A stretch of 64,000 nucleotides of DNA from the NCBI GenBank assembly GCA_947247005.1, contig OX365950.1, positions 49,328,761-49,392,760 on the forward strand, read 5' to 3'. The DNA is from Spisula solida. Its lineage: Eukaryota; Mollusca; Bivalvia; Venerida; Mactridae. Under the pieces are notes generated by a model that had not been told where the DNA came from, searched no databases, and worked only from the letters and a program-made list of their open reading frames with translations. A program made the translations under genes and the position numbers. Shown piece after piece: positions 50,733-63,964 of this stretch; position 1 is the stretch's first letter; every line of letters begins with the position of its first letter.

Positions 50733-50897
50733 CAGTGAAGTTCCGCTAATAGGACCACTTCAATTATTTCAAAATCATGAAGATTTTTGGAATGTTGTGG
50801 TCCCAAAGTATTAAATTTAGAACAAAAAAGGTCCACTATTAAGACCGATTCACTAATAAGACCACTTTTCACTGGTCTTATTAGCGGAACTTCACTG
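50733..50897. mobile_element. 165-bp TA-flanked MITE, pogo/Tigger-like ends (unit D)
   Basis: The ends read CAGTGAAGTTCCGCTAATA inward on both strands, giving about 25 bp of near-perfect inverted repeat, flanked by TA (50731-50732 and 50898-50899). Units A and B hold the empty site with a single TA in the ATATACATGTATATATG context. The TA duplication and CAGTG start match the Tc1/mariner/pogo superfamily as known. No transposase remains. The middle has a further GGTCCACTATTAAGACCGA stretch echoing the ends. Confidence 0.9.
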
Positions 50898-51083
50898 TAC
50901 ATGTATATATGCAATTGTCCATTATTATCGAGCATTGAGTCCTGTCTTTTTAAAATTTATGTATGGCCAGTGTTCTCACATAGAAGTCGTTGATGGAATA
51001 TGAAATCATATAAAATGAAGATTATCAGAAGAATATAAGAGTTTGCACGTGTATAAGAAATATATGTACATGTACTAACTATA

Positions 51084-51962
51084 CGTGGGACGTTCAAAAA
51101 TAAACAGGACTCAGGCCCTCACGGGTACAGTTTTAAATATGATACAAACGCTATTATTTTACATTGACTCGGAGTTCAATTTCGAAAAATTGATATCTGA
51201 TTTATCGAGTTACACTATAACGTCCGCCCATAATAGTCAATTTTGAAACCATGGTAACACGCATCCGGCGCTGCCCACCAATTACCATTGATGGCGACTA
51301 CGTATTAGGGTGTATCTTTAATATTGTCATGTCGATAGTTGTTAAACTTCGCCATAACTTTGCATGTTACATATTGGACGATGTCTGCAACAATGACGAC
51401 ATTCGGACGTTAGGTACGAAAATAAATAGAAGTTGAACTTCAGGTAATTATCTTAACTACGTTGGGAAACATTTCTCTGAGACGTTTATCATTTTTAGAA
51501 TGGGATAAATGCTTTAGTAATAACTATTCAGCTTTGAAAGACAGGTAAATAAAAGGAAATCATATAACGTTTGTGACGTCAGTTACCGAGACATTTGCAA
51601 AATATCAACGTTTCATAGTACGTTGTCTCAACCAGATATTCGATGTAAGATCCGGAACACTACATGCGATTCTCACCAAAGCTTTACCTAAGTTGTTCAG
51701 TGTGTTACAGGAATGTCATCATCACCATATATTACTATAAACTACGTATTTCATAGCCCAGTGCGAAACACGAACGCCTTGTAAAAAAGCGGCGTCATTT
51801 TGTGCGCCTGGTCGGCGTTAGTGACATTGTTTATTCATCTGTAACTTTCGGACCGCGAATTAGTTTTAGGATTCCGATTCCTGACGGCATATAATTTGAA
51901 TTTTTTTGTTTAACCATATGGGTTTTATGACAATAGTCCTGTTTACTTTTGAATGTCCCACG
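51084..51962. mobile_element. Mariner-like TIR element, unit D
   Basis: The most complete copy at 879 bp, with CGTGGGACGTTC at the left, the inverted match at the right, and TA on both sides. It keeps the ATGACAATAGTCCTG piece lost in A, which extends the inverted repeat to AGTCCTGTTTA. Internal frame 51251-51436 (61 codons, CPPITIDGDYVLGCIFN) has no family I recognise. Confidence 0.7.
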
Positions 51963-54900
51963 TACACTTACGTCACATCGAAATAAATATCTGTTAAAAA
52001 GTTCTTAGTAGAATATTCCATATTAATATCTACCATCACTTTCGAGTATCCCGTAAATGCAGTAGCCATTGTTCCAGTCATGTGATTATTTTAACGGTAC
52101 TAAATGCTTTTATTTTGCCTTATAACCTTACCACAACTCCTGTTTCAGTCCCCTCTTACTGTGCCCTACTGGTATGCCATTATGCTCGTAGTGTGTCATG
52201 AGCTTAGGTCGGTCTATGACAGTTATTTGTTGTAAATAGAGTCCTCCTTTCTTAATTGTCTCCGTGCCTGTTGTTTTTTAAAGTGTTCCTTCTATAAATT
52301 ATTCAAAACCCAGATAGAGTGGAAAGGTTGTTATTTGTGGATACATTGTCTTTTTTTATTACAAATACTTTGCTATAAGGGGTTTATTGTTATACACATA
52401 TATTGAAAACAGAAATCCTTCGACCTGATAAACTGTTACACTATATAGACTTTGCGCATTACCTCATTCTGTAGAAAAAAGCACTCGTCAATACATCACT
52501 TTGTAACCTCATAAGCAGACTTAAATCATAATTCGACTATATCATTTCCTCTCTAACATCCGTTCTGTCTGTGAAGATTTACATCATAAGCGCCTGGCAG
52601 TGTGTGTCATGTCATTCGGACACGCCTGTCATTCTATGAATAAGGTCAGCAGTTAATATGTTGCTCAGATATAAATCAATCAGACTATTATTTTGGTTTC
52701 GATTATATATACGAACTTATACTATTATTGATATTGTTTAATCATACATTGTTGGTCATCTAATATTTGAGTATTGATATTCAAATTTATCAGGTAGATG
52801 GGTAAATTTTAATTTGATGATAAAAGTTTGAAAATGTGTATGGTTGGAAAACATTTTATTCCATTTAAACTAATAATGATATCATCTATTTTGATAAATG
52901 TCATTTATTCAAATCGTCAACTATTTCATATCTAACTGTCACTAGAAAGCTTATATGAAATTACAAGCATATTCGGTTTATAATAATGCATGTTGTTTTC
53001 GTACTCTGGAGGCTTAAATTGCCGTTACCATTCTGTACTCACAAATGGCGAGAACACTAGTGAGACACATGTGTAAGTTTATGCTAATGTTTTAGACCAA
53101 TGGTCCTATATTCTTGCTAATGATGCAATAATATACGAATGCAAATGTAATTAAATGAGGATTCTCAAACCATTATTTTGAAATTACCATAATTGTGATT
53201 TGCCTTTTCATTTTGGATACTAAATGAGAATCGTTAAATGTTCTATGCAAGATTATAATAAAACACATCTAAATACTGCAACGTGGCGACTTGTGATTTA
53301 GAGTTATTGCTTTGATAATACGTATTAAAATCAAAATGAAGTTTGTGAAAGGTTGTCCTATAGGATAAGAAATGGAAATATTTAAACGTTCTAATGCAAG
53401 AAAGTAAAAACTTGCAGTATTTCATTATGACAAATACAATTTTTTTGTAGCATCCCACACACTGCTACAAGAAATCACTCATTTTTATTCCAATCAAATA
53501 GCAGATGACGAGGTTTATACGTCCAATAGCGAATATAACTGCAGGATAAATTTGCTTTATGTCTCTAAGACATGGTAATGAACGAAATTGATGCTATTAA
53601 AGTTGTTGCCACACTTATAGGTAATCTACTGAGTATAAATTATGGCATTATTGCCTGTAGACTGGACAACTAGCGGTATGTTGAAGTCTTAATTAGCGTA
53701 ACTTCCAAGTAAAGTAGCATCAATCGATCGAAAAAGTTAATTCAATTATGCCCATTTAAATAAGGCTTTCAATTAATGTGCTATATTTTGCCATGGTTAC
53801 ATCATTAGCATAGTAACATAGTTAACAATCCCCTTAATTTATCATCACCTTGCACTTTTAGGCTTACTCAATGAAGTTCGCTTTTCTGTACACATGGTTG
53901 TGTAATAATTTATAACTTAAATGTTCAGTTTAAAACGCCCAAAAACGGATGTACTGTACATGTACATGAATTATGAAACATGTGGTAGCCAATATGCTAA
54001 GAAACAGGGTACTATGTGATAAAAGAAGTTCTAGAAAACAACGACTGCCTATTCTACGTCGATGCCAAATTCACATATTCGCATATTTACTTTAGATTGG
54101 ATAAGTGACGTACGGGTTCCAGAGCAAGTGTTGTATATATAGACAGGTTATTTGTCAACATAGTGTGGTACCTAACCTTACGTTGTCATTACGGTCAAAA
54201 CGATTGAACAAAAGGATTGGTATTTATACATACCGAACCTTGTCCATTTCGTTATTTTTTATTTCCATTGTAATGAAAATCAATCGTTTTTTGTCAAGTA
54301 GGTAGTTTGCAACAATATATTCAATTATTTTTATCCATTATATCGCTGGTTGACGAATAGTGATTTGGTTAGCTAGATGACCCACTGGTTCTTGGAATAA
54401 TATCTGTCTGACTGACGTATTACATTACAAACTATCAGATATATTGTCTAAGTAGTAGACAGTCTGTATAGTAGCAGACGAGATTATCCATAAAGGGATA
54501 AACATAGGGAAAAAAATTTCGTATTCTTTTCAAACCAAGTTTAATGATTTGCATTAGTTGTGATGATCAATATACAAAAAAATAATAGATACTAGGACAG
54601 GTAAGGCAGGTAAGGCAGCACTCAGCATAAACATCCCATTGTAAAGAAGTCACATACCACAGTTTCCAACGCACAACTGAAAGATAAAATGAACAATTCC
54701 TCTGAAATTGAAAATTTCGGATGTCAAGAAGTAAATACAAGCCAAGTTGAACCATTGCCAACAAATAAATAATAAATATAAACGTGATGTTTTAAAAGGT
54801 GAATAAAAACGTATATACTCTATGTTACACTAACTAGCCAAATCAAAGGACATTCGTAGTAAAAGTAGTTCAATTCCATTCAATTGAAACAAAATAGTGT

Positions 54901-55724
54901 GTAAAACATATATGGCATCATTCTTTGGGTGCCACTAACTTGGATTAATCTGTTTATTTAAATGCACAATGTTATGGCGCCTGTACGTCAAATCCGCGCG
55001 AACTCATTTTTTGCTGTTCTGTAGTTTATTTTAGGGTTCATACAAATTGTATTTCTTATTTTTGAATACACTTATGGTAAATCAAATTGTAAGTGAAATT
55101 TGCTTATACACTCGTACATTCATAGCCTGTTTGTAAAATAGTGTGATACAATCGCTGTAGAACAAATGTGACATTGTACGCTTGACTGTAGTCAATGTTG
55201 CTTTAATACATTGGCTATGGACTGTTTTCCATTTAGTAATTGGGAAAAGGCATCAAGAAACCTTGATCGTTAACACATGTGTTATATCAAGTCATTTTGT
55301 ATTTAAAAACCATGTGTTCTCTTACAAATGGACTTAAAGCATTAACTTCTCTAGACTCTTTTGCTTAAAGCAGCATTCACAAATTAACCACTGTAATAAT
55401 TGTATATATTATTACTGTTGCAATGGCAATTGTACGAGTCGTACTTGTTCTTCAACAAAACTTATTGTACTCCTCATTTCATCATGGACATTTCAAAGGT
55501 ATTGACACTCGAACATAATCATACGTATCGGCATTCATCCAAAAAACATCAATGAGACAGTTGTTAATACGTTATTATGTATTTGTCAACTATGGTATTA
55601 ATATCTAGCCTTGTATATCACTATACTTTGAAGTTTCAGTTTATTATTCGTCACGCTTAACTAGTATTTCGAAATTATTATTATTTCCCATGACACCTTT
55701 ACTTCTTGTTATTTTATAAAATAG

Positions 55725-55902
55725 ACAAACTGAATACAACGATGTTAACAATTTCAAATGCTTATCTTGTTAACGAACTAGTAGAGAATGAAATTATTTG
55801 GACATTTTACTGCCAGTATCCGCCATACACGAACGGATGGGATGACAGTAGTGACATTTTCCGAAGAATGATATTTCAGGAGTTTTTTGTCTGTGAATCG
55901 GC
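55725..55902 (+). CDS. Candidate internal exon, unit E copy
   Basis: Third copy of the 178-bp block with identical splice-like borders and an open frame. It shares the SNAYLV form with C and has a cysteine in place of glycine (FYCQYPP). Three copies staying open while a neighbouring exon-like block decays is mild support for a real exon, but the copies are so similar that openness alone proves little. Confidence 0.33.
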
Positions 55903-57465
55903 GTGAGAAGAACAACTATATGCAATTACCTCCCTTTAAGGCAATGTGCAAATTTTAAATAAGAAACCTTGCAGTATGTCATTAATTGTGATAGGCAGTA
56001 TATATGCGTACTCTAGGCGGGTCTGCTGTTTCTGTATGGCTTTGAGTTGTCTTTGCATGTATAGTATTTAATTATTGCATAGTTCCTATCGTCTTTTTGA
56101 CATTAATGGGTTGATTCTGTTCACTGAATCTTTTACAAATGATTTGTGCTGCTTCATCACCATGATATGTTTAGAATCAGAAACCTTACATGTGAATAAT
56201 ATCAGTGAAATAGTATAAAATAAAGCAGGCGATGAATCAAGAAGAATTTGTCGTTTTAAAGATGCACTCAACCGAACGTATTTAGGAAGAAGTGCACTAT
56301 AAATATATTTGCACTCAATAATTTGTAACACGCTATTTCCTTCGCCATAGTAGAGTGTACGAGTATGAGTTTAAGGTAAAGTGTACGCGTCTTATTTTTC
56401 TACAATATGCGTCGTAAATGCAGACGTTTATGGAAATAATGTAGATTTACATTCCATTGCGACTTTTAAATGTAGCACGAATGCATATAATGTTAGCATA
56501 AACGCACAAATCGCATTTCGGTACGATTTCTTCACTAGAATTCAAAAGCGTATACAATTTTGAAATATACGATATACTAAATAAGGTAATAGCACTTTTT
56601 CAAACAGGGTACCACTAATAGTCATCTACGAAGGGTGCTCTAGAATAACGTGGACTTTTGTTTGTAAGAATTTATGTCAATAATAGATCTGACCAAAAAT
56701 AAACTTTTTAGAGCAAAATTCAACGTAATTCTGGATCACCGCTCGTACATAACAAATGACCGTCCTACATATATCATCTGGGTAAAATGATAGTAATACA
56801 TTGAACAGGTAAGTCAGCACTGAACATAAACAGCAGAGCACGACATGGTCAACAAGCTACACAATTAACAGAAAACCCAAAAAGACAAACGGAAATGCCG
56901 TAAGAAGTTGTCCGGGGAACATCACTAGCCAGATGTGTACAATTTACGGTTTAAAATTAAATAATTTCTTTTGTAGTAAATATTTCCAACACTATGACTT
57001 GTTTGGACTGTAATATCTAGATACAGAACTGATGTGTGTATCAAATGAATTTGCATTATTTAGTGTTAGTTCTTCAGCATAGCTTTCCTTGATTATAAGC
57101 GAAAAGAAAGGATTATCAATATTCAAAATGCCATCATGTTATCGGGATGCATTTTATCAAGATACAGATAACATCCGATTGCTTTTCGACAGACATGGTC
57201 AGCAGCAAAACGCGTTCGTAACCGTAATAAACATGTGATACACAGATGATTTCTATAGGAATACAGATACATAGTGACATTTTATCTTCTTAACGTTTTC
57301 TCCCCCAGCGCACATAACCTTTCTTTGATATGATTATGAGGCAACGAAAAAACCATTAGCACTCGCACAAAAAACATGCTGTTCTCTTTGAATTTTCTAA
57401 AAGATAATATTAAATCAGACATCAACTAGAGTGATGAAATACAAATCGGGAACAAAAAACCGCTG

Positions 57466-57690
57466 ATGAAAATGGCTTGTGGTGTGTTTTCCGGCTGTAG
57501 TCCTATTGCGAATAATATGTGTCGGTATGTGGTGTTAGTTAAAGGATATAACCTTTTTGTTCTCGGGTCGAGTGTATTATTTAGCTTTTGTTATCGTCAA
57601 AGATGTCTTTATCAGTATTGGCAACTGTCAAAAGCAGATGATTCGTTGGAAACAATCTCCTCATTTCCTTATATGCAAATGTTTGTGTAA
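57466..57690 (+). CDS. Unrecognised 74-codon ORF, unit E copy
   Basis: Open copy of the same frame, with serine for glycine after the hydrophobic stretch and MQMFV in place of MKMFV at the end. The AATAAA hexamer downstream is retained. Function unknown; it may not be a gene. Confidence 0.17.
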   Translation: MKMACGVFSGCSPIANNMCRYVVLVKGYNLFVLGSSVLFSFCYRQRCLYQYWQLSKADDSLETISSFPYMQMFV

Positions 57691-60600
57691 TGTCCTGATT
57701 TCAATAAAGCGATTTATGGGTAAACATATTTTTATTCTTGAAGTAATGGGTAACAGAAGTTTTATTCTAGAAGTAAAAAATGAACAAAATGACAATCTAC
57801 ATGTATCTATCTAATTTATCATTTTGTACAATTTTTGTTTCATCTGATGACGTAATTGACGTGTGGTAATTCTATTTATCCAATATAAAACAGAAAACTT
57901 TTCCAATAATCGAATTAAATTGTAATATTTTGCATTGGTACGTTCCATCTATCGTCTTTTTACTTAGTACAATATAGTCTTATTGCATTATATATATATT
58001 TAGAATGAGGTAGTAGATATATTGATTGCAAACATAAATCACATATTAACACAACGCTTTATTTGTCATTAAAGTTTTGTAATGACACGTGTTAGTATCA
58101 TTAAAGCATACTGTGCCAGTATTGCCTTGCATGGTGCTAACAGATTGGGAGAGGCTGACATAACACCTGTCATACCCTCGTGATGTTTAATACAAGACGA
58201 CATCGGTAATATAGACATAAACATAAATTTGCATGAACAAATCACTTTTTGTAATTCTTGTTTGGTACCGAACATTATCATGACATATTCATCGCAATCG
58301 TACATTGCACACATACTAGAGCATAAGATTCCCAATATTCATGAAAGTAGGATTACCGACAATACAGTGTGTTTAATTATGTGCGGTCACTATTAATAAT
58401 TAATAGTAATTTCTGCCCGGCCCCTGTCCTTAAATGCCAAACACAGGCATGCCTTGAGAATAGTATATCCTCTCCAATTTCATTGTTAGCTTTATCTGTA
58501 TCCAAATTCATTGCAGGTCTCGTCGGGACTTGCTATTTACTGTCACGTTATTTAGGTAAGAAGGCGTTCCTAACTCTAAAGCTCTCTTTTTTGTTCGTAT
58601 ATGATTACCGAAATAATCGAAGAATTACAGACTATACAAATGACTGCCAAATAAGACTACCGGGACAACATTTGAAATACGCTCTGATTACTATTAGCAT
58701 TTTAGGGTCTATAGATCATGGTATGCTACGTATTTATAGATGAGAATAATGAACGAACATCACTGATGTATGCTTTGTATAATAAGGAGATGGGCAAAAC
58801 ATAACAACATACAAGGTCATACTCTATCTAGGTTAGTTAGTGGCTGTCAGTATTCATGTTGTTTTGAGTACGTGACTTGTGTTATATATAAAATTATATG
58901 TGTATGTGTTGGGCATTGTGCCTTGAATGTTTTTATGTTTGCTGTGCTCGGCTGGTTAGCTGACTGCTGCCTTATATGTCTGACGTTTATATATTTAAAC
59001 CATGAAACCTGCTGCAATGTAAGCAATGGTGTTGTGTTCTACATATCATAATGTAATAAGCTGAGAGTTATTTAATGTAGTTTGTACGTTTAAAAGTGTG
59101 AAACAGTACCCGTGTTGCAAACCACGAATACTGTTAACCATAAAACTGATTTCTTTTGTTTCATACTTTCAGAAACCTGTGGTTTCGACTTTATTTCTTC
59201 TTATAATTGAGACCAAATATCACTGTAATTGTAAACGCATATAATTTCCTGTCTGGATGTTGGACAAAATCTATGCTCTGGTGAGTAATGTCTCTAACCA
59301 TGATTGTTTCGATACCTACCGCTTTTCTGTACAGCTATTTATCTTATGTCTCGACATAATGACTTTTGAAGACATTTAAATTGATATATAAATACAACCA
59401 GGAAGTCGCAAACAAACCAATTTCACTATCCTTTTATACAACCGTTTCTGCAATTTTCAAAAAAGCAACAGCAACTATAAATGAATAGAATAGATGCATT
59501 TACCAGCACATTAGACTCGGTTGTCCGTGATGTGTGTCGTCCGTTTTTTTCTATTTTTGTCACCTGGCTCTTACTCTGGTTTAGAATGACTGACTGAGGT
59601 GGCCTACTTTCGATGTTGGATGTCGTAATTTTGTAGTTGCCTAGGACATTGTCTGTGAATTTTTGTTATAAAGTTGTTGATGTTTTTATGTTTTCTGTGC
59701 TTCGCTGCTAAGTTGAATGAAGACTTACCAGTCCGATTTTCTTTTATCTTTTGACAAATTTTCACTTTTAATATCGAGCCAGTAACAAAACCTAATTAGA
59801 ACACAGATGCTTTTATAATGTTTAAAAAAGATAAAACAACTCTAATATGGAATGAAGCAGCAGATCACAAAAGTCATAAAAATATACAAAAACACAAAAA
59901 CAATACTACAACACAACAATGAACAAGAACAGAATGAAAATCAACAGCGACAAAATACTTATTTCGACACTACACACACAACCTGAAAGTAACATATGCT
60001 CATTGTTGGGTTTCAACTCGTATCGGGCACTACTTCTATCTTACTATGTTATGTTCAAAGGTTTCTGTCTGAGATTGTAACATGTTTTTCACTTTCTGAA
60101 ATACGATTTATGTTCATACTTGATAAGGATTCTACATTTGTGTATAAGGATCATGAACAAATATTATGTAATATGTGCAAGCCTATTTGTGCTATTTATT
60201 GGCAGATTTGTCTTGGTAAAGACGCGCGATCTAGATGTATGGTAATTCAAAGATGGCTTTACAGTTCTGTCCCGCCGTTCATTTAAACTAACATCACAAA
60301 TTATCTAGCAAACCATGACCAATGATTTGTTACAATTGCAGGCTAGAGAATGATTAATCTTTATCTTTCTGAGTTGATGTTTTAGATTTATATAGCTACT
60401 ACCTTTCGTGAAATCATAATCGTTATTTCTGTTATCTCGTGTTTTAGAAGACTCATTGGTGTGCAAAATGGTGGCTTTTATTACTAAAAGGAAACTAAAA
60501 AAGATTCGTATTTGGACACTTTAGAATATTTATCATCGAAAAAAGATAACATTTAACATAAAAATGGCAGCATTTAAACATTTCACATTAAACACGTCAA

Positions 60601-62002
60601 CAACATGACACTAATGCTTTACGCTACAAGTTTTTAAACATTCTAACATTCTTATGTTGATTGTGTTTTGTTATTGTGTACTAGTGTCTAATAGTTTCCT
60701 GGTACCATAATTAGAGGTTGGGTTGTTAAATTCCCCTATTGTTTGGGGTGTTATACGGATCCTTTATGGCATATATAATTGTCGATTGCATCTCAATCAC
60801 TTGCAACTTTATCATTGAAAAGAAATAAAATAAAATGGTAAATGTCATACCTTTATACCTCTTTTAGAATGAATATTTGTCGGGAAACTGACTAGACAAA
60901 CGCAGAGGTGAATTTCGTTTTTAAAAAGTTTACCGCGATTAGGTGGATGCTATAGGGTTGTAACTGAAGAAACAAACCCATCTTTCTTTGAAAGTACGAT
61001 GTAATTTACCTCAATCAGCACTGATGCATCGTTCAAATTTTGATATTGACGGTGTGAATGTTCATTGAGGCGGTGTAATGGTAAATCAACTCATGTACAA
61101 AATACCCTAACTTTAAACATGTCAATTAACGAGAATTAATTCTTGTAATCATTGTCATCAAGGTAAAATTGTTCAAACTGTTGTATTCTTCCATTTATCT
61201 ATTTATTATATTCTTACACAACGACAAATGCACATTTTCTCCATTTTCCACGTTTTGGTCTGTATGAATACCATATACCAAAACTCGTACGGATGTCCAA
61301 AACGGTTATTGACCTAATCCTATAACATTCGTAGAGCTCTTGTCATAAAATGATCAAAGTGTGCTGCCAAGCTGTCTGAATATTTCATAATGATGTAACA
61401 AGTAACCTACTTGGCTTTCTTTCATAATTTTAAAACCTTATTCTTTTAACTAAACCGTTTATCTTTTATTGTTGTAGTACTGTTATATCAGTTCATGTCT
61501 TTTATTACATACACAATGATGATGTCTTTACTTTGGACAACACAAATGATCAGCCTTTTCTGACTCAACTGGAAGTGTTTTTGTTACCTTGTCATTCGTC
61601 TAGTTACCAGAAGTGGGTCACCGGAGTATGCTGTACTCTCATAGTGTACAACACATTGATATAGTGGTAACACATGGATGTATAAAAATGATAAAAAAAT
61701 CGGACGGGGAAGGCAGCACACACTGCCGAGCACAAAAATCATACAAAAACACATACCACAATTACACGATACAATGCATAACACACAACGGAACGAGAAT
61801 ATGAACTTAACGGCTGAAAGTCCAGGTATCAGATGTCAAAAGCTGAAATACATAGTTTCAGCCATAAAATCTGAATGACCTAGTTTCAGTTGTAAATAAG
61901 GGCTGAAAAGATCTAGGCTTAACAGTCAAAAAGTCATGAAACGTTTAAAAGTAACAGTAAATGGTAAAATGACATGTCGTTTTATTTTGATATCTAGTAT
62001 TA

Positions 62003-63095
62003 CACTACCCAAATATTCTAACCCGCAATAATTATGTGTTATAATTTTGTTAATACTGCGCGTACTCTCATGAAACTTTGCATACCAATACTTGAATAAT
62101 ACTTGCATTTAATTATTGATTCAATTTGGCAGATGAAGAGTCATGTTACTCGTTACAGGCGCGTTACGTAATGAAGTCGATTTCACAAAGTCGCAACATA
62201 TTTCACCCAAATTGTTCATGAACACGTGCATATTGCAACGCAACAAACACGTGTTCATTAACATTTAGCACAACCAATGTCTGCTGATATTGACGCAAAA
62301 CAAACTTGGATGAAATGTAAGAATCTTACAACAAAATTTCACAAAGACTATTTAAAATTGAAGGTTCCTGCGAATGAAAAATCGGAAATAATCATTAAAA
62401 TAGCAATTACAAACGAAATAGAAAATCATTTTTGTAATAAATAGCAAAACTAAGCGCCGCAACTTTATCCAAGCTGTTTACATCCCGACAGGTCAACCGC
62501 GTTCTGTTTGTGCCAAATTCAACATGTTAGGTGTTTTTCGCGTAGGAAAATCTTCGCTTACATCAAAACCGTACATGAACACGTGCTTTTCGACGCGCAT
62601 GCATTACACGTGTACATTACTGTAGATTACGTAACGAGTCTAAATCGGTGAATTAGACCGTAAGTAGGCCAAAATAAACAGATAGTTGACTTCATTGGGG
62701 TATTTATATGTCATTATATGAACTTTTGTGTTAATAAATGCATTATTAAAAATAAATTAATAAAATGAAAAAATGTCAACTTGGAATTGTGTTCACAGTG
62801 AATTTCCGTAATCTCATGAGTGCTCCCCTCAAGTCAGTTTCGGCATTTTATGTGTTTATCAAGCCGATTTTGTTCATTGGCGCGTGAATTCTGGTCCAGA
62901 TGCATTGCCCGTGCAAAAATGCATTATTACACAATACACCGAATGCACTGAAATTAACTGTAAAACGGTCAAAATAAACATATACTCTAGCATCTTTTAA
63001 TCATGTATCGGTATGCGACATTTCAGGTGAATACATGCATTTTTCACAAAACGGGAATGAAATATGAACTGGCAGTTTAGAACTTTTGGGGAGTG
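62003..63095. mobile_element. 1093-bp long form of the CACTACCC element (unit E)
   Basis: Same ends, same TA site and same flanks as the B element, so this is the same insertion event. About 750 bp of extra DNA (62116-62865) lies inside. Either B is an internally deleted derivative or E took a nested insertion. The extra part has four CACGTG hexamers (62223, 62248, 62580, 62607) and inverted ACTCGTTAC / GTAACGAGT motifs near its ends. No transposase frame is visible. Confidence 0.8.
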
Positions 63096-63504
63096 TAGTT
63101 CCGAAATTCCAGTCAAATACCTGTTAAACGTACTTTTTACACCAACACACACTTCACGTACATGTTTACGGTGTGTAAGCCTATAGTGTTGCTGCAATTA
63201 TATCAATGCAAACACAAATCTCCTACAAATTTTTAATCTGGTCTCACTGAATACGAATCGTGTGATCCTGAACATTTGCAAGGAATCGGCTAGTACTACA
63301 TGGTACGCTAGGCAAATGTGTTGCTTTCTATTTCACCTCTGGGAGCTTACTTTGTTTATTTGAGTATTTATACTACGTCACATAATGTAGATGAAGTTAC
63401 TTTGAATACTTCTGGACGCAAGTAAACATTAATACATTTTTTATGTCAACAATACAAGATGGACTATGATAGTCACACAATATGTATTGTACTAAAATTT
63501 TGTT

Positions 63505-63964
63505 GAGATGTCCTGATTTAATGATATTTGGAGAAATTGACACCAACACATATTTCAAGCACATAATAAAACGTGAGCTTCATTCAATTGTGGAAGGTAG
63601 TATTTAGGAATCGGCATGCTTTCCAAATCTATCTGCTATAAAACATGAAATGAAATATCCGACTTAGTGCCATATTTCTACAGGAAATATTTTGTTTTAT
63701 CATCTTAAAAGTGGCAACGTTCTAGGACAACATGTCAATTATATTCATATTCGTCTCGGAAACAATGAGTCCTTTGTGCCAAAACTGTCTGGCCCTTTGG
63801 CAACAATGCTGTATAAAATATACCATACAAGTTATATTTCGCCCAATTCTATCAGCAATGTCTCGTTCAAGCATTCATGTCTATTTGGAATGAGCTGTAT
63901 ACTCCCTAGCGCTCTCGATGTAGTGTTGGACTACTGGTTTACTTTTGATCTTCTCTACACATGA
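63505..63964 (+). pseudogene. Decayed exon-like block, unit E
   Basis: Closest to the B copy and sharing both of its in-frame TAG codons (63605-63607 and 63665-63667). The last 90 codons are open, with small changes (GNNES for GDNES, VPKLSG for EPKLSG). The shared stops show that inactivation came before the split of the B and E middles. Confidence 0.5.

Larger units (their letters stand above)
45851..54912 (+). repeat. Tandem unit D, left end missing
   Basis: Homology begins in the block equivalent to about 2155 of A and continues to the next start motif at 54913. The first 1.5 kb is the most diverged left arm in the window and has lost the piece equivalent to about 2700-3560 of A. The middle (about 47400-49100) matches A closely but lacks the dispersed repeat inserted in A. 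The right part (about 49750-54912) is nearly identical to A and B. It carries a unique 165-bp MITE at 50733-50897. Stretches 45851-47660, 49000-50700 and 51970-54912 show only cross-unit homology and no recognisable gene. Confidence 0.85.

Noticed and set aside
50720..50993. Overlapping plus and minus frames around 50720-50993
   Set aside because: Both are shadows running through the inverted repeats of the 165-bp MITE.
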